This document shows positions 1 through 7,466 of a stretch of DNA of 36,763 bases, in pieces. Made by a program: the position numbers and the translations under genes. The DNA is taken from assembly GCA_910585065.1 (NCBI GenBank), contig CAJUCG010000005.1:1-36763 (forward strand), given 5' to 3'. The DNA is from an uncultured Lachnospiraceae bacterium. Lineage in GTDB: Bacteria > Bacillota > Clostridia > Lachnospirales > Lachnospiraceae. The notes beneath the pieces are model-generated. The model saw only the letters and a list, made by a program, of their open reading frames with translations. It made no database searches and was not told the DNA's origin. How positions within the stretch are numbered: the first letter of the stretch is position 1; every line of letters begins with the position of its first letter.

Positions 1-285
1 ACTGTTCTCTAACATCCTTTGGAATAACAACCTCCTTATCCCCATACCTTCTTTTGTAATGTGTATCATTATTGAACAACTTTTGTTTACTAATATAGCA
101 GATTTATCCTTCTCAAAAAATTGTACCGCAAAGTATTTATCCAAACCATCTGATAACTCAATTTTCCAAATATGATAATGATAAACTACCTTACTCCAAA
201 GCCAAATACGAAGATCAAACGTTGCCGACCAAGCAGATAAGAGATCACCATAATCAGCATAATATTTTTTTAATCGTGTATATTT
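1..285 (-). pseudogene. Frameshifted gene remnant cut by the window edge
   Basis: Reading the minus strand, a frame is open from just after a TAA at 286-288 down to the edge. It encodes plausible protein (key stretch LSDGLDKYFAVQFFEKDK) but has no ATG, GTG or TTG at its beginning. From about position 103 a second frame opens (after a TAA at 104-106) and reads naturally as FNNDTHYKRRYGDKEVVIP followed by KDVREQ, while the first frame turns into basic, less protein-like sequence. The simplest reading is one gene with a missing 5' end and a frameshift between about 60 and 105. I do not recognise the family. It follows the gene at 300-617 directly. A sequencing error at the frameshift cannot be excluded. 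Confidence 0.45.
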
Positions 286-299
286 TTATCAGAGATCTG

Positions 300-617
300 T
301 CAATAAAGAAATATTTCCTCTTTTTTAGTTTGTAACAGAGCCGCCAAATTTATTTCACCATATTTTTTGCAAATCCCGATCTCGTCTTCAATAACTTTAA
401 GCATTTCGGACTTGCTGATAAAATCAGTATATTGTTCTCCCTCTTGAAGCCCCTCAATAAAATGAGTTTCACAGCAATATCGACCATCCCTTAGTTTGTA
501 CCATAATCGTGTTTCAAGAGGGGCAAAACATAAATGCTTGATAATCATTTGTTTTCCGTCGGAATTAAATTGCGTATCCGGTATATCATGTAACCATGAA
601 CCAACAAAAAAGCCCAT
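300..617 (-). CDS. Hypothetical protein, 105 aa
   Basis: This is a 105-residue protein starting MGFFVGSWLHDIPDTQF. The start at 617 is chosen because AGGGA lies five bases upstream; the open frame could extend to 671 but with no ribosome site. It has a central Cys/His-containing stretch (LWYKLRDGRYCCETHF) and a charged, helical C-terminal half. There is no signal peptide, membrane segment or recognised domain. It sits 25 bases after the 128-aa gene at 643-1029 and probably shares its transcript. I do not recognise the family. Its company (phage-like genes upstream, a broken gene downstream) suggests mobile or accessory origin. Confidence 0.6.
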   Translation of the reverse strand: MGFFVGSWLHDIPDTQFNSDGKQMIIKHLCFAPLETRLWYKLRDGRYCCETHFIEGLQEGEQYTDFISKSEMLKVIEDEIGICKKYGEINLAALLQTKKEEIFLY

Positions 618-642
618 TATTATCCCTTTGCCAATCTCTCCT

Positions 643-1029
643 CTACTTAAACTCCTCCAACATCTTCTCAAGTTCCTCTACAGACTTCTCCTTCAGCTCT
701 TCATCCTGTTTATTTGCAAGAATTTTCATAATCTTCTGCTTCTGTTCCTCGCGCTCCTTCGCCATCTCTGCTGCCTTTTTCTCCTCTAACTTTACCTCAA
801 CAATATACTTGATAATCCCGATTCTTACCGCTAATTTCTCGTCTTCCTCGAACCTAGTTTCCAAAAGGCTCTCCTCTTTTGCGTGCTTTGCCTCCGCATT
901 TAACAGCTTATAAATCTTGTCGAGTTCCGTAACAGGCAAATCCCATAACTCCTCCACTGTCACCTGTCCCTTGTACGGGAATCTCATTTTCTTTCTACTT
1001 GCTTTGATAAACATTTCTTCGCTATTCAT
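643..1029 (-). CDS. Phage-type hypothetical protein, 128 aa, coiled-coil C-terminus
   Basis: The 128-residue product begins MNSEEMFIKASRKKMRFPYK and has an N-terminal block with the phrase TVEELWDLPVTELDKI. A long, very charged helical half follows (EEKKAAEMAKEREEQKQKI) and ends KQDEELKEKSVEELEKMLEEF. From memory, this layout matches a family of small hypothetical proteins in tailed phages and prophages; I cannot verify this here. The start is supported by GGAGG eight bases before the ATG. It lies about 100 bases downstream of the 682-aa gene, and I recall the two types as neighbours in phage genomes. Function is unknown; the helical half suggests oligomerisation or partner binding. Confidence 0.7.
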   Translation of the reverse strand: MNSEEMFIKASRKKMRFPYKGQVTVEELWDLPVTELDKIYKLLNAEAKHAKEESLLETRFEEDEKLAVRIGIIKYIVEVKLEEKKAAEMAKEREEQKQKIMKILANKQDEELKEKSVEELEKMLEEFK

Positions 1030-1077
1030 TTTTAGCCTCCATATAAAAATATTTTCTTATTCTCCCACCCTTATATC

Positions 1078-1110
1078 CTACTCAAAATCACACACCTTAA
1101 TCTCGATCAT
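1078..1110 (-). other. Ten-codon ORF with a strong ribosome site (possible gene remnant)
   Basis: Between the 682-aa and 128-aa genes, a GGAAGGAGGGTG ribosome site directly precedes ATG ATC GAG ATT AAG GTG TGT GAT TTT GAG TAG, encoding MIEIKVCDFE. The site is as good as those of the flanking real genes. It may be a leader peptide, or the N-terminus of a deleted gene. The rest of the gap (1030-1135) holds only the ribosome site of the 128-aa gene. Confidence 0.3.
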
Positions 1111-1135
1111 CACCCTCCTTCCCATCCGGTCATTG

Positions 1136-3184
1136 CTAAAACTTCACCCTTATCACTCGCTCGCTTGCCCCTTTTACTTTTACTAACACATCATTTCTTC
1201 TTGTTGTTGAAAACCCAACACCGGATAGCTGGTCTTCTGCATCTTCCACATGCAGCCTGGAACCAAGTGCCTCAAAAACCCGCTTGTGTTCCATCAATTC
1301 CTCAATCAGATACTCGTTAAACATCCCGTTCGGCATTTCATCGTTAATACAGTCTTTTAACATAAAGAAATAATGTCGATTTCCGATTCCCTCCTGCTCA
1401 TCCCAGTAATTTGGTGAGTACATTACAACTGTGACCGGTACAAACTGATTGGTCTTTACCCCCCATAATTCCTTTACGGAAACATTGGAGGCGAGCAACC
1501 CTTTCATTTTAAAATTCTCCCCGTCAAAGTTCACCTCCGCGACCGGTACCCTCTCATTCTGCCGCAGTTCCTTTGCATAATCGAATTGGTAGATATTTCC
1601 ATTAAACTCCAATTCTGCGCGGAACCCATTTTTCCCGCCGCGGTTGGTATACTGGTGGACAAAAAATAAGTATTTTCCCTTCTCCATCGTATCCTTGCTT
1701 GCCCAGGTGATATTCTCCACTGCCGGATGATTTTGCGCCGGGTTGATAATATCCACATCAAGCTCACCCTTTGTGGTGCGGCTTACCTTGTGGCTAAACA
1801 TAATTTCCTCGCCGCCGGGCTCTATGCAGTGTGCATCAAGGTCGTTGCGATCCCAGTCGCCCATATCATTCCACTGAATGGAAAAACGCAGAACACCGTC
1901 CACCGCCCCGCCCGCAGATTTTACATTCTGCTTAATATCGCTGTCCGCAATATTTCCCGAATATGCCCAGGAAAACCCATTTTTCCACTTAAACATAATC
2001 GGCGCGTCCGCATTTTTTGGAGCAATCAGCGATACCAGATTGGCGTAGTGCCTGTTTTCAAGAAAGAGTTCCAATTCCCTCGCCGCAGGCAGGATATTTT
2101 TCACAAAATTCTCCGCGCTCACTTCCTCCACCTTAGAAAACTTCTTTATATCAACGGCAATCTCCTGCTCCATCGCTGCAAAGATATTGCCCACATCCGG
2201 AATTCGCCTTTTTGCATCCCGGTTTGAGAAAAGAATATTGTTGATCGAAATATCGTCAAGTGTAGCAAAACGACGCTCTAAGGATGGCAGATAGCCAAGC
2301 TCCTCAATCTTTTTCTTTGCGTCGGCAAGCATTTTTTTGGTAAAGATTGCTTTCGGGCGTTTATAATTTGTCGGTGCGACAATCTGCTCGTATTTTCTTA
2401 CCGCCTCGTCTAGCTCCATGCCCTCACTCAGATTGATAAGCAATGTCCCCATGCTGTGGTTGCGGATCCTTCCGACCGCCGCCCCTGCCGAAACAGATTT
2501 CTCCCACAAAAAATTCTCCCTTTTCTGCTCGTCCGTTATCTTCTTATAGGCGTTTTGATATTTTAAAAACTGATCCAGAACACCCTTCCATTCCTCTCCC
2601 CGGTACAGGGAATTTTGTGCAATCAACTCTAAAACAGTTGTCACGCTTTCCTGCGAGATCTCGTTAAGCGACCGTGCAAATACATTTTTTGTATCCCGGA
2701 ATTCTCCTTTTCGATCCGCCACGGAACGCCTTTTGTCAGAAACAAACTTATCTGGAAGATCAAGATAAAAATGCTCGAAGGTTTCTATCCTCCCATCCTC
2801 GCGCTGCCGGAAATTCCTATCCGTGCCGACCGTTTTCTCCCGGCTGATATATACATCTGTCACTGTATGATTCTTTAAATAGGCAGACAATGCATCGGCT
2901 ACCGGCTGAAATCTTGTATCGCCAGTTTCAAGATCCCAGATAGTATGTATCTTATTCTCTTTGATTGCGACACAATTTCCGATCGTCTTGATAAAATGTC
3001 TACAGCAGCTACAATCGTACCTTCTGCACTTTCGGTAAATCTCGTTTGTCCCCGCCGGGAAACTATCAAGATAAAGGTTCCAGAATTCTTCCTTATCCAC
3101 TTCCACTTCAAATAAATGCGATGCATCCTTTGTCATCTGTGCAAAATTTTTCTGCAATGCCTTCCTAAACTCTGAAAATTCCAT
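1136..3184 (-). CDS. Phage-like 682-aa protein: Cys-cluster N-terminus and DUF2135-like beta domain
   Basis: The protein has 682 residues. The N-terminal region carries a cysteine cluster (C53, C58, C60, C61, C71; core CRRYDCSCCRHF), possibly a metal site. A helical middle follows (about 160-390) with the phrase APTNYKRPKAIFTKKM at 270-285. A beta-rich segment at about 431-555 contains WDRNDLDAHCIEPGGEEIMF, similar to the DLD...PdG pattern of DUF2135/YfaP-type domains. There is no signal peptide or membrane segment. The start at 3184 has an ATAAGGAGGG ribosome site and its own perfect consensus promoter 24 bases upstream. I recall similar proteins in tailed phages, next to relatives of the 128-aa gene, but cannot verify this. 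Function unknown. Confidence 0.75.
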   Translation of the reverse strand: MEFSEFRKALQKNFAQMTKDASHLFEVEVDKEEFWNLYLDSFPAGTNEIYRKCRRYDCSCCRHFIKTIGNCVAIKENKIHTIWDLETGDTRFQPVADALSAYLKNHTVTDVYISREKTVGTDRNFRQREDGRIETFEHFYLDLPDKFVSDKRRSVADRKGEFRDTKNVFARSLNEISQESVTTVLELIAQNSLYRGEEWKGVLDQFLKYQNAYKKITDEQKRENFLWEKSVSAGAAVGRIRNHSMGTLLINLSEGMELDEAVRKYEQIVAPTNYKRPKAIFTKKMLADAKKKIEELGYLPSLERRFATLDDISINNILFSNRDAKRRIPDVGNIFAAMEQEIAVDIKKFSKVEEVSAENFVKNILPAARELELFLENRHYANLVSLIAPKNADAPIMFKWKNGFSWAYSGNIADSDIKQNVKSAGGAVDGVLRFSIQWNDMGDWDRNDLDAHCIEPGGEEIMFSHKVSRTTKGELDVDIINPAQNHPAVENITWASKDTMEKGKYLFFVHQYTNRGGKNGFRAELEFNGNIYQFDYAKELRQNERVPVAEVNFDGENFKMKGLLASNVSVKELWGVKTNQFVPVTVVMYSPNYWDEQEGIGNRHYFFMLKDCINDEMPNGMFNEYLIEELMEHKRVFEALGSRLHVEDAEDQLSGVGFSTTRRNDVLVKVKGASERVIRVKF

Positions 3185-3207
3185 TTTAATCCCTCCTTAT
3201 AACAAAA

Positions 3208-3236
3208 ATTATACCGCAAGTCCTAATAAATGTCAA
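3208..3236 (-). promoter_or_regulatory. Perfect consensus sigma-A promoter for the 682-aa gene
   Basis: On the minus strand TTGACA (3236-3231) and TATAAT (3213-3208) are separated by exactly 17 bases; both hexamers match consensus at all six positions. The predicted transcript starts near 3201, giving a leader of under 20 bases that holds only the ribosome site. The gene is therefore likely transcribed independently of the macro-domain gene upstream. Confidence 0.85.
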
Positions 3237-3252
3237 AAATAAATAATGAATA

Positions 3253-3699
3253 TTATTCCATCGGCTCAAAAATTAAGAAATCATACTCTTCCTTTAATCC
3301 GCTTATTTTTTCCTCAATCACCTTTTTTACATTCTCCCATAATAATCCGCCGTTCCCGCATCCAAGCGATGGGATTGCAATTTTTTTTACCCCCAGTCTT
3401 GGCAGCAATTCCACAAGATTGTTCATCCCCTCTTCCACATACTCCATTTTAGAGGGCTGCCGCCACTTATCCTTCGTAGGAAAATTGATCACAGTAATTC
3501 CATTCTCGGTAAAAAAATGGATTTTCCCAATTTTTAGCTCGCCCGATTTGCAGGCTTTGATATAGGACTTATTATTTTCAGGAAAACGAATTTTAAATTG
3601 ATAGGCAATTCCTTTTCCCATAATCCCCTCACAGTTTACGGCATTGACTAAACCGTCCGCACCGCACTCAAACAGATCGCCTTGTCGATACTGAATCAT
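3253..3699 (-). CDS. Macro domain protein (DarG/TARG1/Poa1-like ADP-ribose hydrolase)
   Basis: This is a stand-alone 148-residue macro domain. It shows GDLF at 7-10, the ligand-binding LVNAVNCEGIMGKGIA at 17-32, NFPTKDKWR at 72-80 and the phosphate-binding loop SLGCGNGGL at 111-119. The VNC...MGKGIA...NFPTK..WR pattern is that of the DarG/TARG1/ALC1-like class, which removes ADP-ribose from macromolecules; yeast Poa1, an ADP-ribose-1''-phosphate phosphatase, belongs to the same class. No DarT toxin gene is adjacent, so an antitoxin role is not supported. The gene lies 170 bases downstream of kptA, whose product releases an ADP-ribose cyclic phosphate, so a housekeeping role on that product is attractive but inferred. 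A terminator separates the two genes. Confidence 0.88.
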   Translation of the reverse strand: MIQYRQGDLFECGADGLVNAVNCEGIMGKGIAYQFKIRFPENNKSYIKACKSGELKIGKIHFFTENGITVINFPTKDKWRQPSKMEYVEEGMNNLVELLPRLGVKKIAIPSLGCGNGGLLWENVKKVIEEKISGLKEEYDFLIFEPME

Positions 3700-3789
3700 A
3701 AATACAATTTCCCCCTTCTAAAAAAATTTTCAAGTACTCAAAAATATCTATAAAACTTCTTTACTGTAATTTCCCCGGCACAAAGACCG

Positions 3790-3822
3790 AAAAAAGCAAA
3801 GCAGCAGTGTCCAAACTGCTGC
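3790..3822 (-). terminator. Intrinsic terminator after kptA
   Basis: GCAGCAGT (3801-3808) and ACTGCTGC (3815-3822) form a perfect 8-bp stem with a 6-base loop. On the minus strand it is followed by TTTGCTTTTTT. It lies 48 bases after the kptA stop and before the macro gene. The plus-strand side also has a T run, so it may act in both directions. Confidence 0.8.
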
Positions 3823-3869
3823 CCTTTTTCTGCTCCCCCCATCCCTTTTCCCCATCCCACAAAGATAGG

Positions 3870-4424
3870 TTAACCACATAGATCCTTCCCCTCACGGATA
3901 TACCTTGCTGGCACCATATCCGCCAGCCATACTTTCTCATTGCCCAGATAGAACCCCAAGCCATCCGCCCACGCCTTTTTCGCATCAATCACCAGGATGC
4001 ACGGCTTGCCATCATGCCGTCTTCCGACACTTTCCGCTGTCTCCACATCCTGGGAAAGATGAACATACTGCCTGTTCTGCGGCAAAAGCCCCTTCTCCAT
4101 AATGGAACCAAGAAATCTTCTTGCGGTTCCATGATACAAAATATCTGGCGGCATTTGCTTTTCCTTTACAATTTTCATCGGGATGGAATGCCCATAATAC
4201 GCCCGGATCTTCCCATCCTTTATCTCAAACCGCTTTTTTTCCGACTGCGCGATAATCCTCAAGAAATCGTTCTCCGTCACATTCCTCCAGCGCGCACTCT
4301 TGTGCAGTGCATCTAAAAGCTGGATAACATAAACTGCCCCTTCCTCATCCATCTCTAACTCATATTCCCATGGCGCATGACGCAGCGCGTAAGAAATTTC
4401 CTTGCTGAGTGCCCGATCATCCAT
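3870..4424 (-). CDS. kptA: RNA 2'-phosphotransferase, Tpt1/KptA family
   Basis: The 184-residue protein matches Tpt1/KptA along its length: SYALRHAPWE with the conserved Arg-His (15-16), KKRFEI then GKIRAYYGHSIP (about 63-82), YHGT at 97-100, VHLSQDVETAESVGRRHDGK at 111-130, and FYLGNEKVWLADMVPARY near the end. The family transfers an RNA 2'-phosphate to NAD+, releasing nicotinamide and ADP-ribose 1'',2''-cyclic phosphate. Many bacteria have it without a known RNA ligase that makes such junctions. The start at 4424 is chosen for AAGGATGGG just upstream; it falls directly after the stop of the ArsC-like gene, so the two are probably co-transcribed. The following gene is a macro domain protein, a class that can act on ADP-ribose phosphates. 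Confidence 0.92.
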   Translation of the reverse strand: MDDRALSKEISYALRHAPWEYELEMDEEGAVYVIQLLDALHKSARWRNVTENDFLRIIAQSEKKRFEIKDGKIRAYYGHSIPMKIVKEKQMPPDILYHGTARRFLGSIMEKGLLPQNRQYVHLSQDVETAESVGRRHDGKPCILVIDAKKAWADGLGFYLGNEKVWLADMVPARYIREGKDLCG

Positions 4425-4425
4425 C

Positions 4426-4767
4426 TTATTCCCATCCTTTCCATATTTCCGGCTGATAGCCAACAGTTGCCTGATTTTTATTTCGCACTATGGGAGTGCG
4501 AATAATCCTCTGATTTTCCAATATCTTTTCCCTGCGATCTTCCGGCGAGAGATGGTTTAACAAAGCTAGCAAATCCTTGTCCTTACTATCCGTATTTAAC
4601 AGACAGTCAATGCCGCCCACCGCCTGGCAGACCGACAGGAATTCCCCCTTGCTCATCCCCTTTTCCCCCATGTCAATCCATTGATATTTCACGCCGCGCT
4701 CCTTAAAAAAACGCTCCGCCTTTTTAGAATCAAAATCTTTTTTTGTGCCAAATATCTGTATATTCAT
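4426..4767 (-). CDS. ArsC/Spx-family thioredoxin-fold protein lacking the catalytic Cys
   Basis: A 113-residue protein of the ArsC/YffB/Spx family. It has the N-terminal beta strand MNIQIFGTKKDFDSKKAERF, and TPIVRN followed by QATVGYQPEIWKGWE at the C-terminus. Arsenate reductases of this group carry a catalytic cysteine after the first strand (pattern TKKC..KKAE). Here that position is Asp11, and the only cysteines are C48 and C55. It is therefore unlikely to be a redox enzyme of the usual kind. No arsenic-resistance genes are nearby. It ends one base before the kptA start and likely forms a two-gene unit with it. Confidence 0.85.
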   Translation of the reverse strand: MNIQIFGTKKDFDSKKAERFFKERGVKYQWIDMGEKGMSKGEFLSVCQAVGGIDCLLNTDSKDKDLLALLNHLSPEDRREKILENQRIIRTPIVRNKNQATVGYQPEIWKGWE

Positions 4768-4811
4768 AGATCAAGTCCTTTCTCACCATTCCAGTATCCG
4801 GTACAGCTATA

Positions 4812-4830
4812 AGTCTATAGGTTTTAGACT
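4812..4830 (-). repeat. Small hairpin overlapping the truA stop codon
   Basis: AGTCTA (4812-4817) and TAGACT (4825-4830) form a 6-bp inverted repeat overlapping the truA stop (4824-4826). No T run follows on the minus strand, so a terminator is not supported; it may mark the 3' end of the truA message. Confidence 0.3.
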
Positions 4831-5639
4831 ATAAATGAATAATTATATTGAATTTCCATAAGCGTCAGCCCGCATGCCGGCGCGGTCTGACCAGCCGCCT
4901 CGCGATCGCAAGCAGAAAGAACCTCTGCAAGAGATTCCGGCTCCCTTTTGTGGTATCCGACCTCAATCAATGTCCCTGCGATAATGCGCACCATATTGTA
5001 GAGAAAACCGTTTCCGTTAATCCGTATAGTAATAAAGCGTGGATGGAAATTATTTCCAGATCCGATTTCTTTCCCCAAATTTGCACTGCGCCAAAAATCT
5101 GCCCTCTCTTCTAAAACCTCCAGGAAATTCACCCGCCGCACCGTTTCCCTTACCTGTGTATTGACCGAACAAAAGCTCTTAAAATCATGTTCTCCAACAA
5201 GATATCCTGCCGCCCGCTGCATCGCAGCAACATCGAGCGGACGGTAAAGAAAATGCGTGTAACGCCGAAAAAGCGGATTGGGAAAGGTCGCATTATAGAT
5301 CCGATACTCGTAAGTTTTATTGCATTCGCAGTGCCTTGGGTGGAAATCCGGTGCCACCTCCTGCGACTCCTGCACACAAATATCTCCCGGCAGATAGGAA
5401 TTGAGAGCGAAGCTAAATTTCTCTCCCGGAATGCGGCTTTTAGTGTCAAACACACAGACATTCCCGTGGGCGTGTACACCCGCATCCGTCCGGCTTGCCC
5501 CAATCACTTCAATTTCCTCTTTTAACAGCGAGGAAAGTTCGCGGTTTAACACTTCCTCCACCGTAATGCCATTTGGCTGCCGCTGCCAGCCGCAATACTC
5601 TGTCCCATCATACGCTACTCTGAGCATAATACGTTTCAT
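4824..5639 (-). CDS. truA: tRNA pseudouridine(38-40) synthase TruA
   Basis: TruA converts uridines 38-40 of the tRNA anticodon arm to pseudouridine. The 271-residue sequence begins MKRIMLRVAYDGTEYCGW and has the catalytic motif GASRTDAGVHAHGN with Asp52. It also has the family phrases FHPRHCECNKTYEYRI and NGNGFLYNMVRIIAGT. Length is normal. The start has GGGAGGG just upstream. It follows ecfT, as usual in Clostridia, but the rplM-rpsI genes that often come next are absent; accessory genes follow instead. Confidence 0.96.
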   Translation of the reverse strand: MKRIMLRVAYDGTEYCGWQRQPNGITVEEVLNRELSSLLKEEIEVIGASRTDAGVHAHGNVCVFDTKSRIPGEKFSFALNSYLPGDICVQESQEVAPDFHPRHCECNKTYEYRIYNATFPNPLFRRYTHFLYRPLDVAAMQRAAGYLVGEHDFKSFCSVNTQVRETVRRVNFLEVLEERADFWRSANLGKEIGSGNNFHPRFITIRINGNGFLYNMVRIIAGTLIEVGYHKREPESLAEVLSACDREAAGQTAPACGLTLMEIQYNYSFIV

Positions 5640-5723
5640 GATCGCCCTCCCTTCTGCCCAGATTGGAAGTTTATTCCATTTCTATTCTTCGCTACAAAAT
5701 TTTTCTATAACCGCTTCTTTACA

Positions 5724-6521
5724 TTAAAATTTCCGGCTTATAATGATCACCGCGATAAATGCTGCCAGTGCAAACCACGCGCCCACATCTCTTCTTTGGT
5801 AATGCAGCGGTTTCATTTTTGTGCGCCCCGCACCCCCGCGATAACAGCGCGCCTCCATCGCCATGGCAAGATCGCCCGCCCGCCGGAATGCCGAGATAAA
5901 GAGAGGCACAAGAATTGGGATCATCGCCTTCGCGCGCTTTATGATTCCACCCGATTCAAAATCCGCGCCCCTCGCCTGCTGTGCCTTCATAATCTTGTCC
6001 GTCTCCTCAAGCAAAATCGGAATAAAGCGCAGGGCAATCGACATCATCATCGCCACCTCATGCACTGGGACGTGCAATTTCTTTAGCGGAGAAAGCAGAC
6101 TTTCTATCCCATCCGTCAGTTCATTCGGGGTGGTGGTAAATGTCATCAGCGAGGAGCCAAGAATTAAAAGCGTCAGCCGCACCGCCATGGAAAACGCCAG
6201 AGAAATCCCTTCTTTTGTAATATGGATAAATTTCCATTCAAAAATCGGTGTTCCGGAGGTCAGAAATAAATTGAAGCACACAGTAAAGAGCAAAAGGATC
6301 ACCACCGCTTTCAACCCCTTTACAATATAGCCAAACGGCACCTTAGACGCGCGGATCACCGCCGCAAGCGCGAGTGCTGCAATCAGGTACCCCCAGAGAT
6401 TTTTTACCAGGAACAGACTCACAATATAGACGAGCGTCCCTGTAAGTTTTACGCGCGGATCTAAGCGATGCAGCACTGAATCCGCCGGATAATATTGTCC
6501 AATGGTAATATCACGTATCAT
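5724..6521 (-). CDS. ecfT: ECF transporter transmembrane subunit EcfT
   Basis: EcfT is the shared membrane scaffold of energy-coupling factor vitamin/metal importers; it couples the EcfA ATPases to exchangeable S components. The 265-residue form starts MIRDITIGQYYPADSVLHRLDPRVK; a GTG at 6530 would add three residues but has a weaker ribosome site. Several hydrophobic helices precede the cytoplasmic coupling region with the two Ala-Arg-Gly-type motifs, ARGADF and EARCYRGG, that contact the ATPases. It follows ecfA1 and ecfA2 in the usual order. No S component is encoded in the window, consistent with a group II ECF module shared by several S proteins. Confidence 0.94.
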   Translation of the reverse strand: MIRDITIGQYYPADSVLHRLDPRVKLTGTLVYIVSLFLVKNLWGYLIAALALAAVIRASKVPFGYIVKGLKAVVILLLFTVCFNLFLTSGTPIFEWKFIHITKEGISLAFSMAVRLTLLILGSSLMTFTTTPNELTDGIESLLSPLKKLHVPVHEVAMMMSIALRFIPILLEETDKIMKAQQARGADFESGGIIKRAKAMIPILVPLFISAFRRAGDLAMAMEARCYRGGAGRTKMKPLHYQRRDVGAWFALAAFIAVIIISRKF

Positions 6522-6558
6522 AAAATCCACTCATTCTGCCAGTAAACGGCTTTTATCT

Positions 6559-7407
6559 CTATCTCTTCCAGGCGGCAAGCACTGCCGCCTTTGCCTCCTT
6601 TACAATAGTTGCATCCGTCCTTACCAAAATGCCGCGCTCCCTTAGCGCGTACACCGCGTAAGTGACCTGTGGTGCTGCAAGCCCGATGCGCTCAAGCTCT
6701 TTATAGTGTGAAAAAACCTCTTTTGGCGCGCCGTCAAAGACTGCCTGCCCGTGATCCATCACAATAATTCGCCCAACATATTTTGCTACATCCTCCATGC
6801 TGTGCGATACTAAAATCACCGTAATATGCCGCTCCTCATGAATTTTTGCGATCTGATCAAGAATTTCATCGCGTCCCTTTGGGTCAAGCCCCGCTGTCGG
6901 CTCATCAAGGATCAAAACTTCCGGCTCCATCGCCAGCACTCCCGCAATCGCCACGCGACGCTTCTGCCCGCCGGACAGTTCAAACGGCGACGCATCAATA
7001 AGATCGTCCGGAATTCCGACTTGCTTTAATGCGCCATATGCCCTTAGATCCACCTCCAATGGGGGAAGAGAGAGGTTTTTCGGTCCAAACTGCACATCTT
7101 TTAAAACGGTGGTCTCAAAAAGCTGATGTTCCGGGTACTGGAAGACCAGCCCCACCTTGGTGCGCAGTTCCTTTAAATTATAATCCGCATCGTAAATATC
7201 GGCACCATTATAATATACGCCGCCGCTTGTCGCTTTAATCAGCCCATTCAAATGCTGGATCAATGTCGATTTGCCCGAACCCGTATGCCCGATCAGCCCA
7301 ATAAATTCCCCGTCGTCTATCACAAGACTGACCTCTTTAAGTGCCTGTTTCTCATAGGCGGTTCCCGGACTGTAGAGATAATTTAATTTATCTAAGATAA
7401 TGGACAT
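6559..7407 (-). CDS. ecfA2: ECF transporter ATP-binding subunit EcfA2
   Basis: This is the second ATPase of the ECF module, 282 residues. Walker A is GHTGSGKST (40-48), the Q loop lies in VFQYPEHQLF (about 88-97), the ABC signature is LSGGQ (144-148), Walker B and the catalytic Glu lie in VLILDEPTAGLDP, and the H loop is VILVSHSMED. It pairs with EcfA1 to drive EcfT and vitamin-binding S components. It lies 59 bases after ecfA1 and 37 bases before ecfT, so the three form one transcription unit. Confidence 0.95.
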   Translation of the reverse strand: MSIILDKLNYLYSPGTAYEKQALKEVSLVIDDGEFIGLIGHTGSGKSTLIQHLNGLIKATSGGVYYNGADIYDADYNLKELRTKVGLVFQYPEHQLFETTVLKDVQFGPKNLSLPPLEVDLRAYGALKQVGIPDDLIDASPFELSGGQKRRVAIAGVLAMEPEVLILDEPTAGLDPKGRDEILDQIAKIHEERHITVILVSHSMEDVAKYVGRIIVMDHGQAVFDGAPKEVFSHYKELERIGLAAPQVTYAVYALRERGILVRTDATIVKEAKAAVLAAWKR

Positions 7408-7466
7408 TTTTTAATCTCCTGTCACAAAACTTTTGATGCCTAAAAAATAATATTTCCTCCACCCTA

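Noticed and set aside
1727..2227. 166-codon plus-strand frame inside the 682-aa gene
   Set aside because: Shadow of the minus-strand gene, with no ribosome site and no family resemblance.
3253..3699. DarTG toxin-antitoxin system
   Set aside because: The macro domain resembles DarG, but no DarT-type toxin gene lies on either side.
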